A DNA stretch of 64,000 nt from Thalassococcus_A lentus (GTDB lineage Bacteria; Pseudomonadota; Alphaproteobacteria; Rhodobacterales; Rhodobacteraceae): assembly GCF_028023555.1 (NCBI RefSeq), contig NZ_JAQIOY010000001.1, forward strand, positions 930,001-994,000, given 5' to 3'. A model generated the notes under the pieces. The model saw only the letters and a program-made list of their open reading frames with translations, searched no databases and was not told the origin of the DNA. A program made the translations under genes and the position numbers. Below, piece by piece: positions 34,022-44,128 of the stretch; position 1 is the first letter of the stretch; each line of letters begins with the position of its first letter.

Positions 34022-35485
34022 ATGAAACTGAGTGACTCTGCCCTGAGCCGGTTGCCGGATGCCATCGAGTGTCCGCGCTATGATCGCTCTCGTTTGCGTC
34101 CTGGGATTGTGCATATCGGATTGGGCAATTTTCACCGGGCCCACCAAGCCTGGTATCTGCATCGTTTGATGCAAAAGGGGCAGGCGTTGGATTGGGCTAT
34201 CATTGGCGCCGGCGTCCGGCCTTATGATGCCAAGATGCGCGACAAGCTTCTGGAGCAGGATTGCCTGACGACGCTGATCGAACTCGATCCCAAGGGAACC
34301 CGTGCCGAAGTGATCGGCTCCATGATTGACTATCTTCCGATTGAAGAGGGCAATGGTCCTTTGATCGCTCAAATGGCGGATGCGTCTATTCGGATCGTTG
34401 CTCTTACCGTGACCGAAGGCGGTTATTTCCTCGATGCAGCCACGGGCGATTTTGACGCTGATCACGAAGACATTCGCCATGACGCCCAAAACCCCGAGCA
34501 GCCCAGAACCGTCTTTGGTGCAATCGTCGCGGCCCTTCGGTTGCGCCGAGCCAACGGCCTTCCGCCGTTTACAGCGCTGAGCTGTGACAACCTGCAGGGC
34601 AATGGCGAAATTTTGCGATCCTGCGTGGTTGGTCTGGCTTCGATGACAGATCCGGAACTGGCCGAATGGATTGACAGCACCGGCGCTTTCCCCAATTCCA
34701 TGGTGGATTGCATCGTCCCGGCCACCAGTGATGAATTGATCGAACTGGCGCAGGACATGGGGATTGAAGATGCCGCGCCAGTTAGCCACGAGAGCTTTCG
34801 TCAGTGGGTTCTGGAGGACGTGTTTTGCAACGGACGCCCAGCATGGGAAGCTGTGGGTGCGACGATAACCGGTGACGTTCATAGCTATGAGACCATGAAA
34901 ATCCGGGTTCTCAATGGTGGGCATCAGGTCCTTGCGAATGCTGGAGAGATCCTTTCGCTGGACACGATCGCGGACTGCATGCAGGACGAACAACTGCCCG
35001 CGTTTTTCCGCAAGATTCAGCAAGACGGAATTCTACCTTACGTGAGTGCGGTGCCTGAAATGGATCCGTCTGACTATTTGACACTGATCGAAGAGCGCTT
35101 TGCCAATCCGCGCATTCACGATTCCGTCCGGCGCGTGGCCTTTGACGGATCTTCACGCCACACCGGTTTCATTCTGCCGGTGCTGCGTGACGCAATCGCA
35201 TCCGGTGCATCGGTTCAGGCGCTTGCACTGGTCGAAGCACTGTGGGCCCGCATGTGCACTGGTCTGCGCGAAGATGGCAGCGAGATCGAACCAAATGATC
35301 CCAACTGGGATGCACTGCAAGCGGCAGCACTCAAGGCCAAGACCAATCCGGTTGTCTGGCTGGAGCAATCCGAGATTTATGGCGCGCTGGTTCAGGAAGA
35401 AGCCTTTGTTGCAGCCTTTGGCGGTTGGTTGACCAAGCTGCACGACCAGGGATGCCGGGCGACGCTGAGCGAATACCTAAGCTGA
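34022..35485 (+). CDS. mtlK: Mannitol 2-dehydrogenase (long-chain polyol dehydrogenase)
   Basis: NAD-dependent oxidation of D-mannitol to fructose. The 487-aa protein shows the family start GIVHIGLGNFHRAHQAWY, then SCDNLQGNGEILR, and the catalytic segment VRVLNGGHQ-like KIRVLNGGHQVLAN with the polyol-binding Lys/Asn/His. Start uncertain: 34022 (MKLSDSALS) has AAGGA upstream and a family-like N-terminus; 33992 (overlapping the smoS stop) or 33980 would add 10 or 14 residues. Last gene of the polyol operon. Confidence 0.92.
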   Translation: MKLSDSALSRLPDAIECPRYDRSRLRPGIVHIGLGNFHRAHQAWYLHRLMQKGQALDWAIIGAGVRPYDAKMRDKLLEQDCLTTLIELDPKGTRAEVIGSMIDYLPIEEGNGPLIAQMADASIRIVALTVTEGGYFLDAATGDFDADHEDIRHDAQNPEQPRTVFGAIVAALRLRRANGLPPFTALSCDNLQGNGEILRSCVVGLASMTDPELAEWIDSTGAFPNSMVDCIVPATSDELIELAQDMGIEDAAPVSHESFRQWVLEDVFCNGRPAWEAVGATITGDVHSYETMKIRVLNGGHQVLANAGEILSLDTIADCMQDEQLPAFFRKIQQDGILPYVSAVPEMDPSDYLTLIEERFANPRIHDSVRRVAFDGSSRHTGFILPVLRDAIASGASVQALALVEALWARMCTGLREDGSEIEPNDPNWDALQAAALKAKTNPVVWLEQSEIYGALVQEEAFVAAFGGWLTKLHDQGCRATLSEYLS

Positions 35486-35508
35486 CGCAGCTGCAGTGAA
35501 AGCAAAGA

Positions 35509-35536
35509 AAAAGGCTTGCACTGGTGCAAGCCTTTT
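35509..35536. terminator. Bidirectional terminator between mtlK and mrpG
   Basis: Perfect 12-bp stem AAAAGGCTTGCA / TGCAAGCCTTTT with CTGG loop. A tracts on one side and T tracts on the other let it serve both the polyol operon (+) and the convergent mrp operon (-). Confidence 0.88.
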
Positions 35537-35541
35537 GCCGT

Positions 35542-35898
35542 TTATTCTGGTGTGTCCAAGGTCGCCCAGGTTTTGTCTTTTGCAGGCGGGGGCGGTGTTT
35601 CGCAGGTTTTGTGATGTATCGAAACCTTGGCGATAAAGTTGGCGGAAATGGGTGCTGTGACAAACAGGAACACAACGATCAGCAACTGATGCATTGACCC
35701 GTCGCCATAGACCCAAGCGTGCAGAACAGCGGCCAGCAACAAGGACCCGACGCCCAGCGTGCCAACCTTTGTTGGGGCGTGCAGCCGTGTCATGGGGTTG
35801 TCGAATTTGACCAGCCCAATCGCACCGACAACGGAAAACAGCGCTCCGAAAAGGAGGCAGGCGATGATGGCAAACTCTCCGATTGATGTCGCGGTCAT
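35542..35898 (-). CDS. mrpG: Na+/H+ antiporter subunit G (MrpG/PhaG)
   Basis: Small membrane subunit (118 aa) with three helices: FAIIACLLFGALFSVVGAIG, VGSLLLAAVLHAWV and LLIVVFLFVTAPISANFIA. The TRLHAPTKVGTLG loop is the hallmark of MrpG. Start (35898) overlaps the mrpF stop by four bases. Last gene of the six-gene operon. Confidence 0.92.
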   Translation of the reverse strand: MTATSIGEFAIIACLLFGALFSVVGAIGLVKFDNPMTRLHAPTKVGTLGVGSLLLAAVLHAWVYGDGSMHQLLIVVFLFVTAPISANFIAKVSIHHKTCETPPPPAKDKTWATLDTPE

Positions 35899-36182
35899 TC
35901 GATGATGTCCCCCCTCAAAACAAACCGGGCGTAGGCCACGGTCGAAACAAAGCCGAGCATCGCGATGATCATGCTCGCTTCGAAATAGATCGACGTGCCT
36001 TGTGCGATGCCCAGCAATACGATCAATCCAATGGCGTTCACGGTCAGTGTATCCAAAGCGAGAATGCGGTCCGATGTCGTCGGGCCGATAATCAGTCGGA
36101 CCAGCGACAGAATTTTGGCAACGGCCACTGCGCCAAAGGCAAAACGGATGGTCCAATCAACAAGCGTGGGATCAGGGGTCAT
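35895..36182 (-). CDS. mrpF: Na+/H+ antiporter subunit F (MrpF/PhaF)
   Basis: A 95-aa subunit with three helices; LVRLIIGPTTSDRILALDTL is the conserved MrpF block. Overlaps both neighbours by four bases. Confidence 0.92.
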   Translation of the reverse strand: MTPDPTLVDWTIRFAFGAVAVAKILSLVRLIIGPTTSDRILALDTLTVNAIGLIVLLGIAQGTSIYFEASMIIAMLGFVSTVAYARFVLRGDIIE

Positions 36183-36679
36183 GCAAAGATCTCCTTCAAA
36201 CGGCGCTCATAGCGGTCTTTGATCTGATCGCGCACTTCATCGGGGCTTTCGGCATCCAGGGCATGCACCAACAGGCTATGGCCTTCGCTGGACAGATCTG
36301 CAGTCACCGTTCCGGGGGTCAGGGTGATTGTCCCGGCCAAAATCGCGATTGCTTCTGGTGTCCGCAGTTCGAGAGGAACAACAACCCAACAAGGGCGCAG
36401 CTTGGAATTGGGCCGGGTCAGTACGATCCATGCGACCTGAACATTGGCAACGATGATGTCCCAGACGACCAGAAAGAAATACAGTATGAATTTACCCAGC
36501 TTGATGCCGCGGGGCCGATCGGGCCACCACGCCGCTGTAACTGCGGGGATGATGATCCCGAGGATCAGCCCGAAAACGGCCATTCCTGCGGAGAAGTCGT
36601 TCTGTAGCAATATCCAGACCACGGTCAGAAAAAGGGTCAGGATTGGGTGCGGCAGGATGCGTCCTGCAAGCGTACTCAT
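36179..36679 (-). CDS. mrpE: Na+/H+ antiporter subunit E (MrpE/PhaE)
   Basis: A 166-aa subunit with N-terminal membrane helices (LTLFLTVVWILLQNDFSAGM) and the conserved ANVQVAWIVL and ITLTPGTVTADLS motifs. Four-base overlap with mrpF; one base after mrpD. Confidence 0.92.
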   Translation of the reverse strand: MSTLAGRILPHPILTLFLTVVWILLQNDFSAGMAVFGLILGIIIPAVTAAWWPDRPRGIKLGKFILYFFLVVWDIIVANVQVAWIVLTRPNSKLRPCWVVVPLELRTPEAIAILAGTITLTPGTVTADLSSEGHSLLVHALDAESPDEVRDQIKDRYERRLKEIFA

Positions 36680-36680
36680 G

Positions 36681-38264
36681 TCAGTGATCCTCCTCGCTGC
36701 TGTCTTTTGGTTTGCTCAGCTTGCCCGGCGTGTCGAGAACCTTTTCCATATAGGCATCCGGCGCAAACAATTGTGCTGATGTGGCCTGCATGTAGCGTGT
36801 CATTGGGCCAGCCAGAACCGTGTGAAGCGCGATCAGAGCCAGTAGCCCCATCACTGCGCCATAGGCCAATGCGCTTGGTGCCTGCTGGTCATCCTCGGAT
36901 ACTTCTTGGCTGTCGTCGTCGTCTTCATCCACCTCGGGGCGCAGGCTTTCGGATTTCCAAAACACAACACTGCCTGCGCGGGCAAATCCAACAACCGAGA
37001 TCAAACTTGAACCAAGAATGATGGCCCAGATCCACGGCATTGCCCCTTCGCTGAAACCGGCGTTCAGGATGAGCAACTTGCCGACGAAGCCTGACAATGG
37101 CGGCAAACCGGCCATGGCAATCGCCGCGGCAAAGAACAACCCAGCCGTTAAGGGCGCGCCTGCGATGGGGGGCTGTGTGGTTAGCTGCAGATCGTTGCGG
37201 CTTTGCTCGACCAGATCGACAATCAGGAAAAGAGCGGCGGCGGCGAATGTCGAATGCACGATGTAGTAGAGCGCAGCCGAGATGCCGGCCTCAGAGAACA
37301 TCGAAATGGCAACCATGACCATGCCCATGGACCCGACGACCGAAAAGGCGACCAGCCTGTCCAGTTTCTTTGCCGCCAGTAGGCCGATCATACCCAACGC
37401 CAGCGAAAGCAGCGCAAAGGGCATGAGCCAAGTGTGGTGCAATCCGGCCGTGGCCTCGAGGCTTTCGGGAAAGATCATTGTGTAGACACGGATGATCGCA
37501 TAGGCGCCGACTTTGGTCATGATCGCAAAGAGTGCGGCAACAACTGGGGGCGCTTCGGCATAGCTGGAGGGCAGCCAGACATGAAGCGGGACCAACGCGG
37601 CCTTGATTGCGAATACCAACAACAGCAACACGGCAGCCACACGGATGCCGACAGTTTGCTCCGCGCCGACCATTTGCGCCCTGGCCGCCAGATCCGCCAT
37701 GTTCAGAGTGCCGGTTTCCGCATAGATCGAACCCAGAGCGAACAGGAACAGTGTTGATCCGATCAGGTTGAAAGACACGTATTGCACGCCAGCCTTGAGC
37801 CGGACATTGCCACCACTGTGTATCATCAGGCCGTAGGACGCGATCAGCAGGATTTCGAAGAAAACAAACAGGTTGAAAAGGTCGCCGGTCAAAAAGGCGC
37901 CCATGATCCCCATGATCTGGAACTGGAACAGGGCATGAAAATGCCGTCCGCGTTCATCCCATTTCGATCCGATTCCATACAAGAGCACCATGAGTGCCAG
38001 AATGGAGGTCAGCAGAACCATCATGGTCGACAGTCGGTCCGCAACCAGTACGATCCCGAAAGGGGCTGCCCAATCGCTGAGCTGATACAGGGTGACTGTC
38101 CCGTCAGACGCCTGCCAGACAAGACCTGCCGCGATTGCGATCAGTGCCAAGACACCAGCGACAGAGAACACGCGCTGAATGCCCATATGGTAACGCGCTG
38201 CAAGGACGATGAACGGTGCCAGAAAAGCAGGCAGAACGACGGGCGCAATAATCCAGTGGGTCAT
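36681..38264 (-). CDS. mrpD: Na+/H+ antiporter subunit D (MrpD/PhaD)
   Basis: Large proton-translocating subunit (527 aa, about 14 helices) related to complex I NuoM/N. Visible landmarks are the DLFNLFVFFEILLIASYGL helix with the conserved Glu, and the KAALVPLHVWLPSSYAEAPP segment with the conserved Lys and discontinuous-helix region. C-terminal residues 460-495 form an acidic loop (EVDEDDDDSQEVSEDD). Overlaps mrpC by four bases. Confidence 0.95.
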   Translation of the reverse strand: MTHWIIAPVVLPAFLAPFIVLAARYHMGIQRVFSVAGVLALIAIAAGLVWQASDGTVTLYQLSDWAAPFGIVLVADRLSTMMVLLTSILALMVLLYGIGSKWDERGRHFHALFQFQIMGIMGAFLTGDLFNLFVFFEILLIASYGLMIHSGGNVRLKAGVQYVSFNLIGSTLFLFALGSIYAETGTLNMADLAARAQMVGAEQTVGIRVAAVLLLLVFAIKAALVPLHVWLPSSYAEAPPVVAALFAIMTKVGAYAIIRVYTMIFPESLEATAGLHHTWLMPFALLSLALGMIGLLAAKKLDRLVAFSVVGSMGMVMVAISMFSEAGISAALYYIVHSTFAAAALFLIVDLVEQSRNDLQLTTQPPIAGAPLTAGLFFAAAIAMAGLPPLSGFVGKLLILNAGFSEGAMPWIWAIILGSSLISVVGFARAGSVVFWKSESLRPEVDEDDDDSQEVSEDDQQAPSALAYGAVMGLLALIALHTVLAGPMTRYMQATSAQLFAPDAYMEKVLDTPGKLSKPKDSSEEDH

Positions 38265-38617
38265 ACTGCATCCTCCGTCTCGGTGGCTTGCTCATCCGGA
38301 CCATCATCCACGGCATCATCATCGGCGCCCAGGAAGGCACCCAGCGCAATCATCACCACGACCGCTGTCATCCCAAAGGAAATCACAATCGCGGTCAGAA
38401 CCAGAGCCTGAGGCAATGGGTCGGTGTACCGTGTTACGTCATCCATCAACACCGGCGGCGCGCCGATAGTCAGACGGCCTGAGGCGAACAGGAATACGTT
38501 CACAGCATATGTGATCAGCGAAAGCCCGAGGATCACGGGGAATGTCCGCAAGCGCAGGATCAGATAGATCCCTGCTGCGGTCAGAAGGCCAATGGCCGAA
38601 GCGACAAGCAGTTCCAT
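38261..38617 (-). CDS. mrpC: Na+/H+ antiporter subunit C (MrpC/PhaC)
   Basis: A 118-aa NuoK-like subunit with three helices: LLVASAIGLLTAAGIYLIL, VILGLSLITYAVNVFLFASG and ALVLTAIVISFGMTAVVVMI. The DPLPQALVLTAIVI block is diagnostic. One base separates it from mrpA; the C-terminus is acidic. Confidence 0.94.
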   Translation of the reverse strand: MELLVASAIGLLTAAGIYLILRLRTFPVILGLSLITYAVNVFLFASGRLTIGAPPVLMDDVTRYTDPLPQALVLTAIVISFGMTAVVVMIALGAFLGADDDAVDDGPDEQATETEDAV

Positions 38618-38618
38618 A

Positions 38619-41486
38619 TCAGCCTCCTGCCTTCATGATGTTTTCCGGATCGTCGCGTGATGGGTCGATGTCAATCGGATGTTCCGTGTCCGGACGTTCA
38701 GACCGGCGCGCCAGTCTCGAATAGCTTTCCAGCGACAGCATGACCGCGCCGACCACAGCCAGAAAAACGCCGAGGTCAAACAACGCAGCGGTCGCCAACT
38801 CGAACTTCTCGAATGGCGGTATGCGCACATATGTGAAATCCGAAGTCAGGAAGGGCTTGCCCACGAACCAAGACCCGATACCGGTTAGCCCAGCGATCAG
38901 GACACCGGCCCCGATAATGCCGTGATAAGGATACCGCAAACGGGCGGCGGCCCAGTTAAAGCCGCTGGCCATGTACTGCATCACCACGGCAATGGACACG
39001 ATCAGTCCGGCGATGAACCCGCCGCCGGGTTCGTTGTGGCCGCGCAGGAAGACATAGAAACCAACCATGAGCACAACAGGCATCATCACCCGCGTCAGCA
39101 CGACCATCATGCCGGGGTGTGCGTCACCTGCCTGTGGCATGTCCGGCTCACGGTTCAGCAAGCGTGCACGAACAGGCCCCCCCAAAAGCGCTTCGGTCAG
39201 CGCAAAGATCAGCAGGGCGGCAATGCCCAGAACGATGATTTCGCCGTAGGTGTCGAATCCCCGGAAATCCACAAGGATCACGTTAACGACGTTGGTCCCG
39301 CCGCCACCTTTGTAGGAATTGGCCAGATGGAAGGCAGAAATACTCTGATCGACGGCGTCGCGCATGAGGAAGTGATAGGTCAAACCCATGGCTGCCAGAC
39401 CACCGGCCACAGCGACGACCGTGTCCCGCGACCGGCGCAAGACCGAGCTTTCGATTGGCGACGATTTTGGAAGGAAGTTCAACGCCAGCAACAACAGTAC
39501 GATCGTGACCACTTCGACTGTGATTTGGGTCATCGCCAGATCAGGCGCGCTGAGGAAAATGAAACCGACCGAAACCATCAGACCGATCACCCCCATGAAC
39601 ACCAGCGCCAGCAGGCGGTTGCGGTGCAGGAAGACCAGACCGATGGTGGCGGCTACCAATGTCGCCCAACCCGCAACAGCGATTGCTGTCACCGGCTGTA
39701 GGGTGCGGGTCGCGTCACCAACTGTTCCCGTCGTCCAGGCGTAGTATCCGGCAAGGATGATGAACGACATGGCCAGAGCGGCGTAACGTGAAAACGCGCC
39801 GTTGTGGCTGCGCAGGATCAGGCCTTGGGCCAGCTTCACGACGTTTTCGATCAAGGCTTCGAAAATCACCTTGGCCTCGGGGCGCGGCGCGGCGTCCCAC
39901 AGTCGCAGGGCAGGGCGGTAGACAGCCAACAGGATCAATCCGCCGACAACCGCTGCAATCGACATATAAAGCGCGGGCACAAGCCCATGCCAAATCTTGA
40001 AGTACGCCTTGGGCACTTCTGCGGCCTCACCCAAAAGCGATGCCGTCACCATTTTAACGAATGGTTCGGCCAAAAACGGCGCCACACCGATTGCGACGAC
40101 CAGTACGACAAGGATCACAGGCGGCAACCATAGGCCGGGACCCGGGTCATGAGGCGTGGTTGGATAGTCATCACGCTTGGGCCCGAGAAAGACATGGCCA
40201 ACATAGCGGAAGGAATATGCTGCCGAGAAAAGCGATCCAAAGACCGCCAGCGCTGGCACCAGCCAAGGAGAGCCGAACAGGACGGTGTGGTTGGCCTCTT
40301 CCAGCATCATTTCCTTGGACAGGAACCCGTTCAGGAACGGAATCCCGGCCATGGAAAGGGCTGCCAAGGTCGCAAAGATGAAGGTGATGGGCATTAGGTG
40401 GCGCAATCCGCCCAGACGTCGAATGTCGCGTGTGTGCGCTTCGTGGTCGATGATGCCGGCGGACATGAATAGCGCGGCCTTGAAAGTCGCGTGGTTGAGA
40501 ATGTGAAACACCGCTGCCATGGCACCAAACGCAGTGCCGGTGCCCAGCAGCATGGTGATCAGCCCAAGATGCGAAACAGTCGAGAAGGCCAGCAGCGCTT
40601 TGAGGTCGTGCTTGAACAGGGCGATCACTGCGCCCAGAACCATTGTGATCAGTCCGGCTGTTGTGACGATCGCGAACCATTCGGGTGTCCCTGACAGCAC
40701 CGGCCAAAGACGGGCCATCAGGAAGATGCCAGCCTTAACCATAGTGGCAGAGTGCAGATAGGCAGACACCGGAGTGGGTGCGGCCATGGCGTGCGGGAGC
40801 CAGAAGTGGAACGGGAACTGCGCAGACTTGGTAAAACACCCCAGCAGGATCAGCAGCAGCGCAGGCAGGTAGAGCGGGCTGGCCTGAATGGCCTCGCGGC
40901 TTTGAAGAATGTCCGAAAGATTGTAGCTGCCAGCGATTTGACCGAGGATCAGCATGCCGCCGATCATGGCCAGTCCGCCCATACCCGTTACGGTCAAAGC
41001 CATCCGCGCACCCTGACGGCCTTCGGGCAGGTGTTTCCAAAATCCGATCAGCAGGAACGAAGACAGCGATGTCAGCTCCCAGAACACAAGCAAAAGCAAT
41101 ATGTTATCGCTCATGACGATGCCGACCATGGCTCCTTGGAACAGCAGAAGGTACGTGAAAAATGCCCCCATGTTGTCTTTGCGCGAAAGGTAGTGCCGCG
41201 CGTAGGCGATGATCAGCAGGCCAATGCCAAGGATCAAAAAGGCAAAGAAAAACCCAAGCCCGTCCAGCATGAGCGAGAAATTCAAACCGAGCAGGGGAAT
41301 CCAATCAATGCTGGCTTTGACGGTTTCACCGGCCAGAACGGCAGGCAGGTTGGTCAACAGTCCGATGAACGCGGCCAGCGAGACCACGAAGGTGATCCCG
41401 GCGCAGGCCGCGCGTCCAGCTTGGTTCATCAGTCCAGGCAGCAACGCTCCGAGAAATGGCAGGGCGACGACGAGAAAAAGAGACAC
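38619..41486 (-). CDS. mrpA: Na+/H+ antiporter fused subunit A-B (MrpA/PhaAB)
   Basis: Large NuoL-like subunit (955 aa). Residues about 1-790 are MrpA (FWELTSLSSFLLIGFWKH with the conserved Glu; KSAQFPFHFWLPHAMAAPTP with the conserved Lys; DFRGFDTYGEIIVLGIAALL). From about 810 the MrpB domain follows (RGHNEPGGGFIAGLIVSIAV). This A-B fusion is the group 2 Pha arrangement of alphaproteobacteria, used for sodium or potassium extrusion and pH control. Start is GTG with GGAG upstream. First gene of mrpA-C-D-E-F-G. Confidence 0.95.
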   Translation of the reverse strand: MSLFLVVALPFLGALLPGLMNQAGRAACAGITFVVSLAAFIGLLTNLPAVLAGETVKASIDWIPLLGLNFSLMLDGLGFFFAFLILGIGLLIIAYARHYLSRKDNMGAFFTYLLLFQGAMVGIVMSDNILLLLVFWELTSLSSFLLIGFWKHLPEGRQGARMALTVTGMGGLAMIGGMLILGQIAGSYNLSDILQSREAIQASPLYLPALLLILLGCFTKSAQFPFHFWLPHAMAAPTPVSAYLHSATMVKAGIFLMARLWPVLSGTPEWFAIVTTAGLITMVLGAVIALFKHDLKALLAFSTVSHLGLITMLLGTGTAFGAMAAVFHILNHATFKAALFMSAGIIDHEAHTRDIRRLGGLRHLMPITFIFATLAALSMAGIPFLNGFLSKEMMLEEANHTVLFGSPWLVPALAVFGSLFSAAYSFRYVGHVFLGPKRDDYPTTPHDPGPGLWLPPVILVVLVVAIGVAPFLAEPFVKMVTASLLGEAAEVPKAYFKIWHGLVPALYMSIAAVVGGLILLAVYRPALRLWDAAPRPEAKVIFEALIENVVKLAQGLILRSHNGAFSRYAALAMSFIILAGYYAWTTGTVGDATRTLQPVTAIAVAGWATLVAATIGLVFLHRNRLLALVFMGVIGLMVSVGFIFLSAPDLAMTQITVEVVTIVLLLLALNFLPKSSPIESSVLRRSRDTVVAVAGGLAAMGLTYHFLMRDAVDQSISAFHLANSYKGGGGTNVVNVILVDFRGFDTYGEIIVLGIAALLIFALTEALLGGPVRARLLNREPDMPQAGDAHPGMMVVLTRVMMPVVLMVGFYVFLRGHNEPGGGFIAGLIVSIAVVMQYMASGFNWAAARLRYPYHGIIGAGVLIAGLTGIGSWFVGKPFLTSDFTYVRIPPFEKFELATAALFDLGVFLAVVGAVMLSLESYSRLARRSERPDTEHPIDIDPSRDDPENIMKAGG

Positions 41487-41896
41487 GGCAGCTCCGCAAT
41501 TTGTTCACAGTGTTCGCCCGATAGAAAAATGGGCGTTCGGATCAGATCGGCCCGTTTGCAAGCAAAGCAGCTCTGCCGGGGGTGCACGCTGTGCGTCATC
41601 CCGATTGTGTCATGGACAAATAGGCCCACGTTGCTGCGATCCCAGAAAAAGACCGGCTTCGGAACGTGGTAAGCCAAGCGGCGTCCGGCAGCAAGCCAAG
41701 CGCATGTGGTTTTGTCGTGTGAGTTATCCCCGCCCCGGTTTTGCATCTGCGCTTTGTCATGCGTTTTTCAAGAGCAAAACGGATATCCGGGATATTGATT
41801 TTATGGGAATGCCGCGAAAAGCGTCGTTGAACGCGGCCACGCCGTGAATAGGCGCGCATTTCGGCAGAGATTTCGTGATGTGCTGCCGCGAGGATC
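41487..41896. other. 410-base leader/gap between the mrp operon and FadJ gene
   Basis: No gene supported. It must hold the mrp promoter and leader on the minus strand; I see no clear -35/-10 pair. Overlapping reading frames here have no family resemblance. Confidence 0.45.
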
Positions 41897-41916
41897 GGAG
41901 CGCCTGTTGGCGCCCC
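41897..41916 (-). terminator. Stem-loop after the FadJ-type gene
   Basis: GGAGCGCC / GGCGCCCC stem (one G-U pair) with TGTT loop, 13 bases after the FadJ-type stop. On the minus strand there is no U tract, so termination strength is doubtful. Confidence 0.4.
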
Positions 41917-41929
41917 GATATTATTTTGG

Positions 41930-44128
41930 TCAGGCTGCTTTGGCCTGCGGGCCGAAACGGCCGTAGAAATTTTGGTTCTTGGCGGCCATGTCCCGCAGCA
42001 AATCCGGGCATGCAAACCGGTCGCCATGAGCGGCTTGCAACGCGTCGCAGCGTTCGGATGCATAGGGTGCACCCAGCATATCGAGCCAAGAGAGCGGACC
42101 ACCGGACCAAGGCGCAAAGCCCCAACCCAGGATCGCGCCAACGTCGCCTTCGCGGATATCCATCAGAACGCCTTCTTCCAGCGCGCGGACTGCCTCCAGC
42201 GATTGCACAAAGAGCAAACGATGCTGAACTTCGGTCAGATCCGGTTGTTCGTCGGCCTGTGGATACTGCGCCGCAACAGCTGCGGAAAGACCGGTGCGAT
42301 TTCCCTTTTCGTCGTAGTCGTAGAACCCGGATGCCGATTTGCGGCCAAGACGCCCCTGTTCTTCCATCCAAAAGATCACTTCGTCGACTTCGCCATCCGG
42401 ATAGGCGTCGCCCATCGCGGCACGGGTCGCGCGGGCGATCTTGGCACCCAGATCGATCGAGGTTTCATCCACGAGCTGCAGCGGTCCCAAAGGCATACCC
42501 ACCATCTTTGCAGCATTTTCGATCAATGCCGGGGCAACCCCTTCTTTGACCATGCGGATGCCTTCGTTGATGTAGGGAATAATGCAGCGGTTCGCGTAGA
42601 AGAAGCGCGCATCGTTGACCACAATTGGCGTTTTCCGAATTTGGCGCACATAGTCCAACGCTTTGGCAACGGCGCGATCACCGGTGCCGCGGCCCTTAAT
42701 GATCTCGACCAGCATCATCTTTTCAACGGGGCTGAAGAAGTGGATGCCGATGAAGTTCTCGGCATTTTTGGATGCCTTGGACAATTCGGTGATCGGAAGA
42801 GTCGATGTGTTGGTTGCAAAGATGCAATCTGCGTCTGTGACTGCATCGACTTGCGCGGTCACTTCGGCCTTGATCTTGGGATCTTCGAAGACAGCTTCGA
42901 TGATCAGATCACATCCCTTAAGTGCAGCGTAATCTGTGGTTGCCGTGATCCGGCCAGCCATGGTTGCGGCCATCTCTTCGCTGATTTTCTTGCGTTGTAC
43001 ACCTTTGGCAAAATGCGCTTCGGCATAGCCTTTGCCTTTGTCTGCCGCGGCTTGATCGCGATCGAGCAGCACGACTTCGATGCCGGCCTGCGCCGACACG
43101 AGCGCGATACCCGCACCCATCATGCCCGCGCCAAGAACGCCAACTTTGCTGACGCGCTGATCCGCAACATCAGCAGGACGCACGGCGCCTTTTTCCAGGG
43201 CTTCTTTGTTGATGAACAGCGAACGGATCATATTGGCCGAGCTGGGGTTCATCAGCACGTTGGTAAACCAGCGCGCTTCGATTTTGAGGGCGGTGTCGAA
43301 TGGAACCAGCGCACCTTCATACACTGCGCTGAGCAAGGCCTTTGCGGCAGGATAAACGCCCTTGGTTTTGCCGTTGACCATAGCGGAGGCACCAACAAAC
43401 GTCATGAAACCTGCTGGATGATAGGGCGCGCCGCCGGGCATCTTGTAGCCTTTGGCGTCCCATGGCTTCACGATGTCGGCGTCTTTCGCGCTCAGAACCC
43501 ATTCACAGGCCGCGGCTACCGGATCGGCGGCGATTTCGTCGACGATCCCAGCCTTCTGCGCAGCAACCGGATCCATCAGTTTGCCTTCCAACAGATAGGG
43601 GCTGGCGGCCATGGCACCCATCTTGCGAACCAGTCGCGTGGTTCCGCCGGCCCCCGGGAAGATGCCAACCATGATTTCCGGCAGACCAATCTTGGCCTTG
43701 GGGTTTGGCGCTGCGAAAATGCGGTGTGTCGAAAGCGGAATTTCCAGACCAATGCCAAGCGCGGTGCCGGGCAGCGCCGTTGCGATTGGCTTGCCGCCTT
43801 TGTTGGTCTTTGCATCCATGCCAGCCCGTTCGATTTTGCGCATGATGCGATGGGCGTTCATGATGCCATCAAACAAACCGCGCGCAGGATCGTCGCCAGC
43901 CATTTCTTTCATTTTGGCGATGACATTCAGGTCCATGCCGCCTGCAAAACTGTCCTTGCCAGATGTGATGACCACGCCCTTGACGGCATCATCTGCCAAA
44001 GCCTGATCCACAAGCCCATCCAGAACGTCCCATGCCTCGAGGGTCATGACATTCATGGATTTTTCTTTGACGTCCCATGTGATGATCGCGACGCCGTCGT
44101 CGCGTGTCTGCATGCTAAAATCGGCCAT
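41930..44128 (-). CDS. fadJ: Bifunctional enoyl-CoA hydratase / 3-hydroxyacyl-CoA dehydrogenase (FadJ/FadB type)
   Basis: Second and third steps of beta-oxidation in one 732-aa protein. N-terminal enoyl-CoA hydratase, about residues 1-190, with the oxyanion segment KDSFAGGMDLNVIAK and IMVGIFPGAGGTTRLVRK. The NAD-binding dehydrogenase domain starts near residue 325 (GVLGAGMMGAGIALV) and includes FSPVEKMMLVEIIKG; the C-terminal dehydrogenase domains follow. The start at 44128 has AAGGA upstream. It is the last gene of a same-strand group headed by the thiolase, with two NTF2-like genes in between. Confidence 0.93.
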   Translation of the reverse strand: MADFSMQTRDDGVAIITWDVKEKSMNVMTLEAWDVLDGLVDQALADDAVKGVVITSGKDSFAGGMDLNVIAKMKEMAGDDPARGLFDGIMNAHRIMRKIERAGMDAKTNKGGKPIATALPGTALGIGLEIPLSTHRIFAAPNPKAKIGLPEIMVGIFPGAGGTTRLVRKMGAMAASPYLLEGKLMDPVAAQKAGIVDEIAADPVAAACEWVLSAKDADIVKPWDAKGYKMPGGAPYHPAGFMTFVGASAMVNGKTKGVYPAAKALLSAVYEGALVPFDTALKIEARWFTNVLMNPSSANMIRSLFINKEALEKGAVRPADVADQRVSKVGVLGAGMMGAGIALVSAQAGIEVVLLDRDQAAADKGKGYAEAHFAKGVQRKKISEEMAATMAGRITATTDYAALKGCDLIIEAVFEDPKIKAEVTAQVDAVTDADCIFATNTSTLPITELSKASKNAENFIGIHFFSPVEKMMLVEIIKGRGTGDRAVAKALDYVRQIRKTPIVVNDARFFYANRCIIPYINEGIRMVKEGVAPALIENAAKMVGMPLGPLQLVDETSIDLGAKIARATRAAMGDAYPDGEVDEVIFWMEEQGRLGRKSASGFYDYDEKGNRTGLSAAVAAQYPQADEQPDLTEVQHRLLFVQSLEAVRALEEGVLMDIREGDVGAILGWGFAPWSGGPLSWLDMLGAPYASERCDALQAAHGDRFACPDLLRDMAAKNQNFYGRFGPQAKAA

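Noticed and set aside
33839..35023. A 394-codon minus-strand frame opposite smoS and mtlK
   Set aside because: Antisense shadow of two well-supported genes.
41209..41847. A 212-codon plus-strand frame across the mrpA start
   Set aside because: Largely antisense to mrpA, random-looking remainder.
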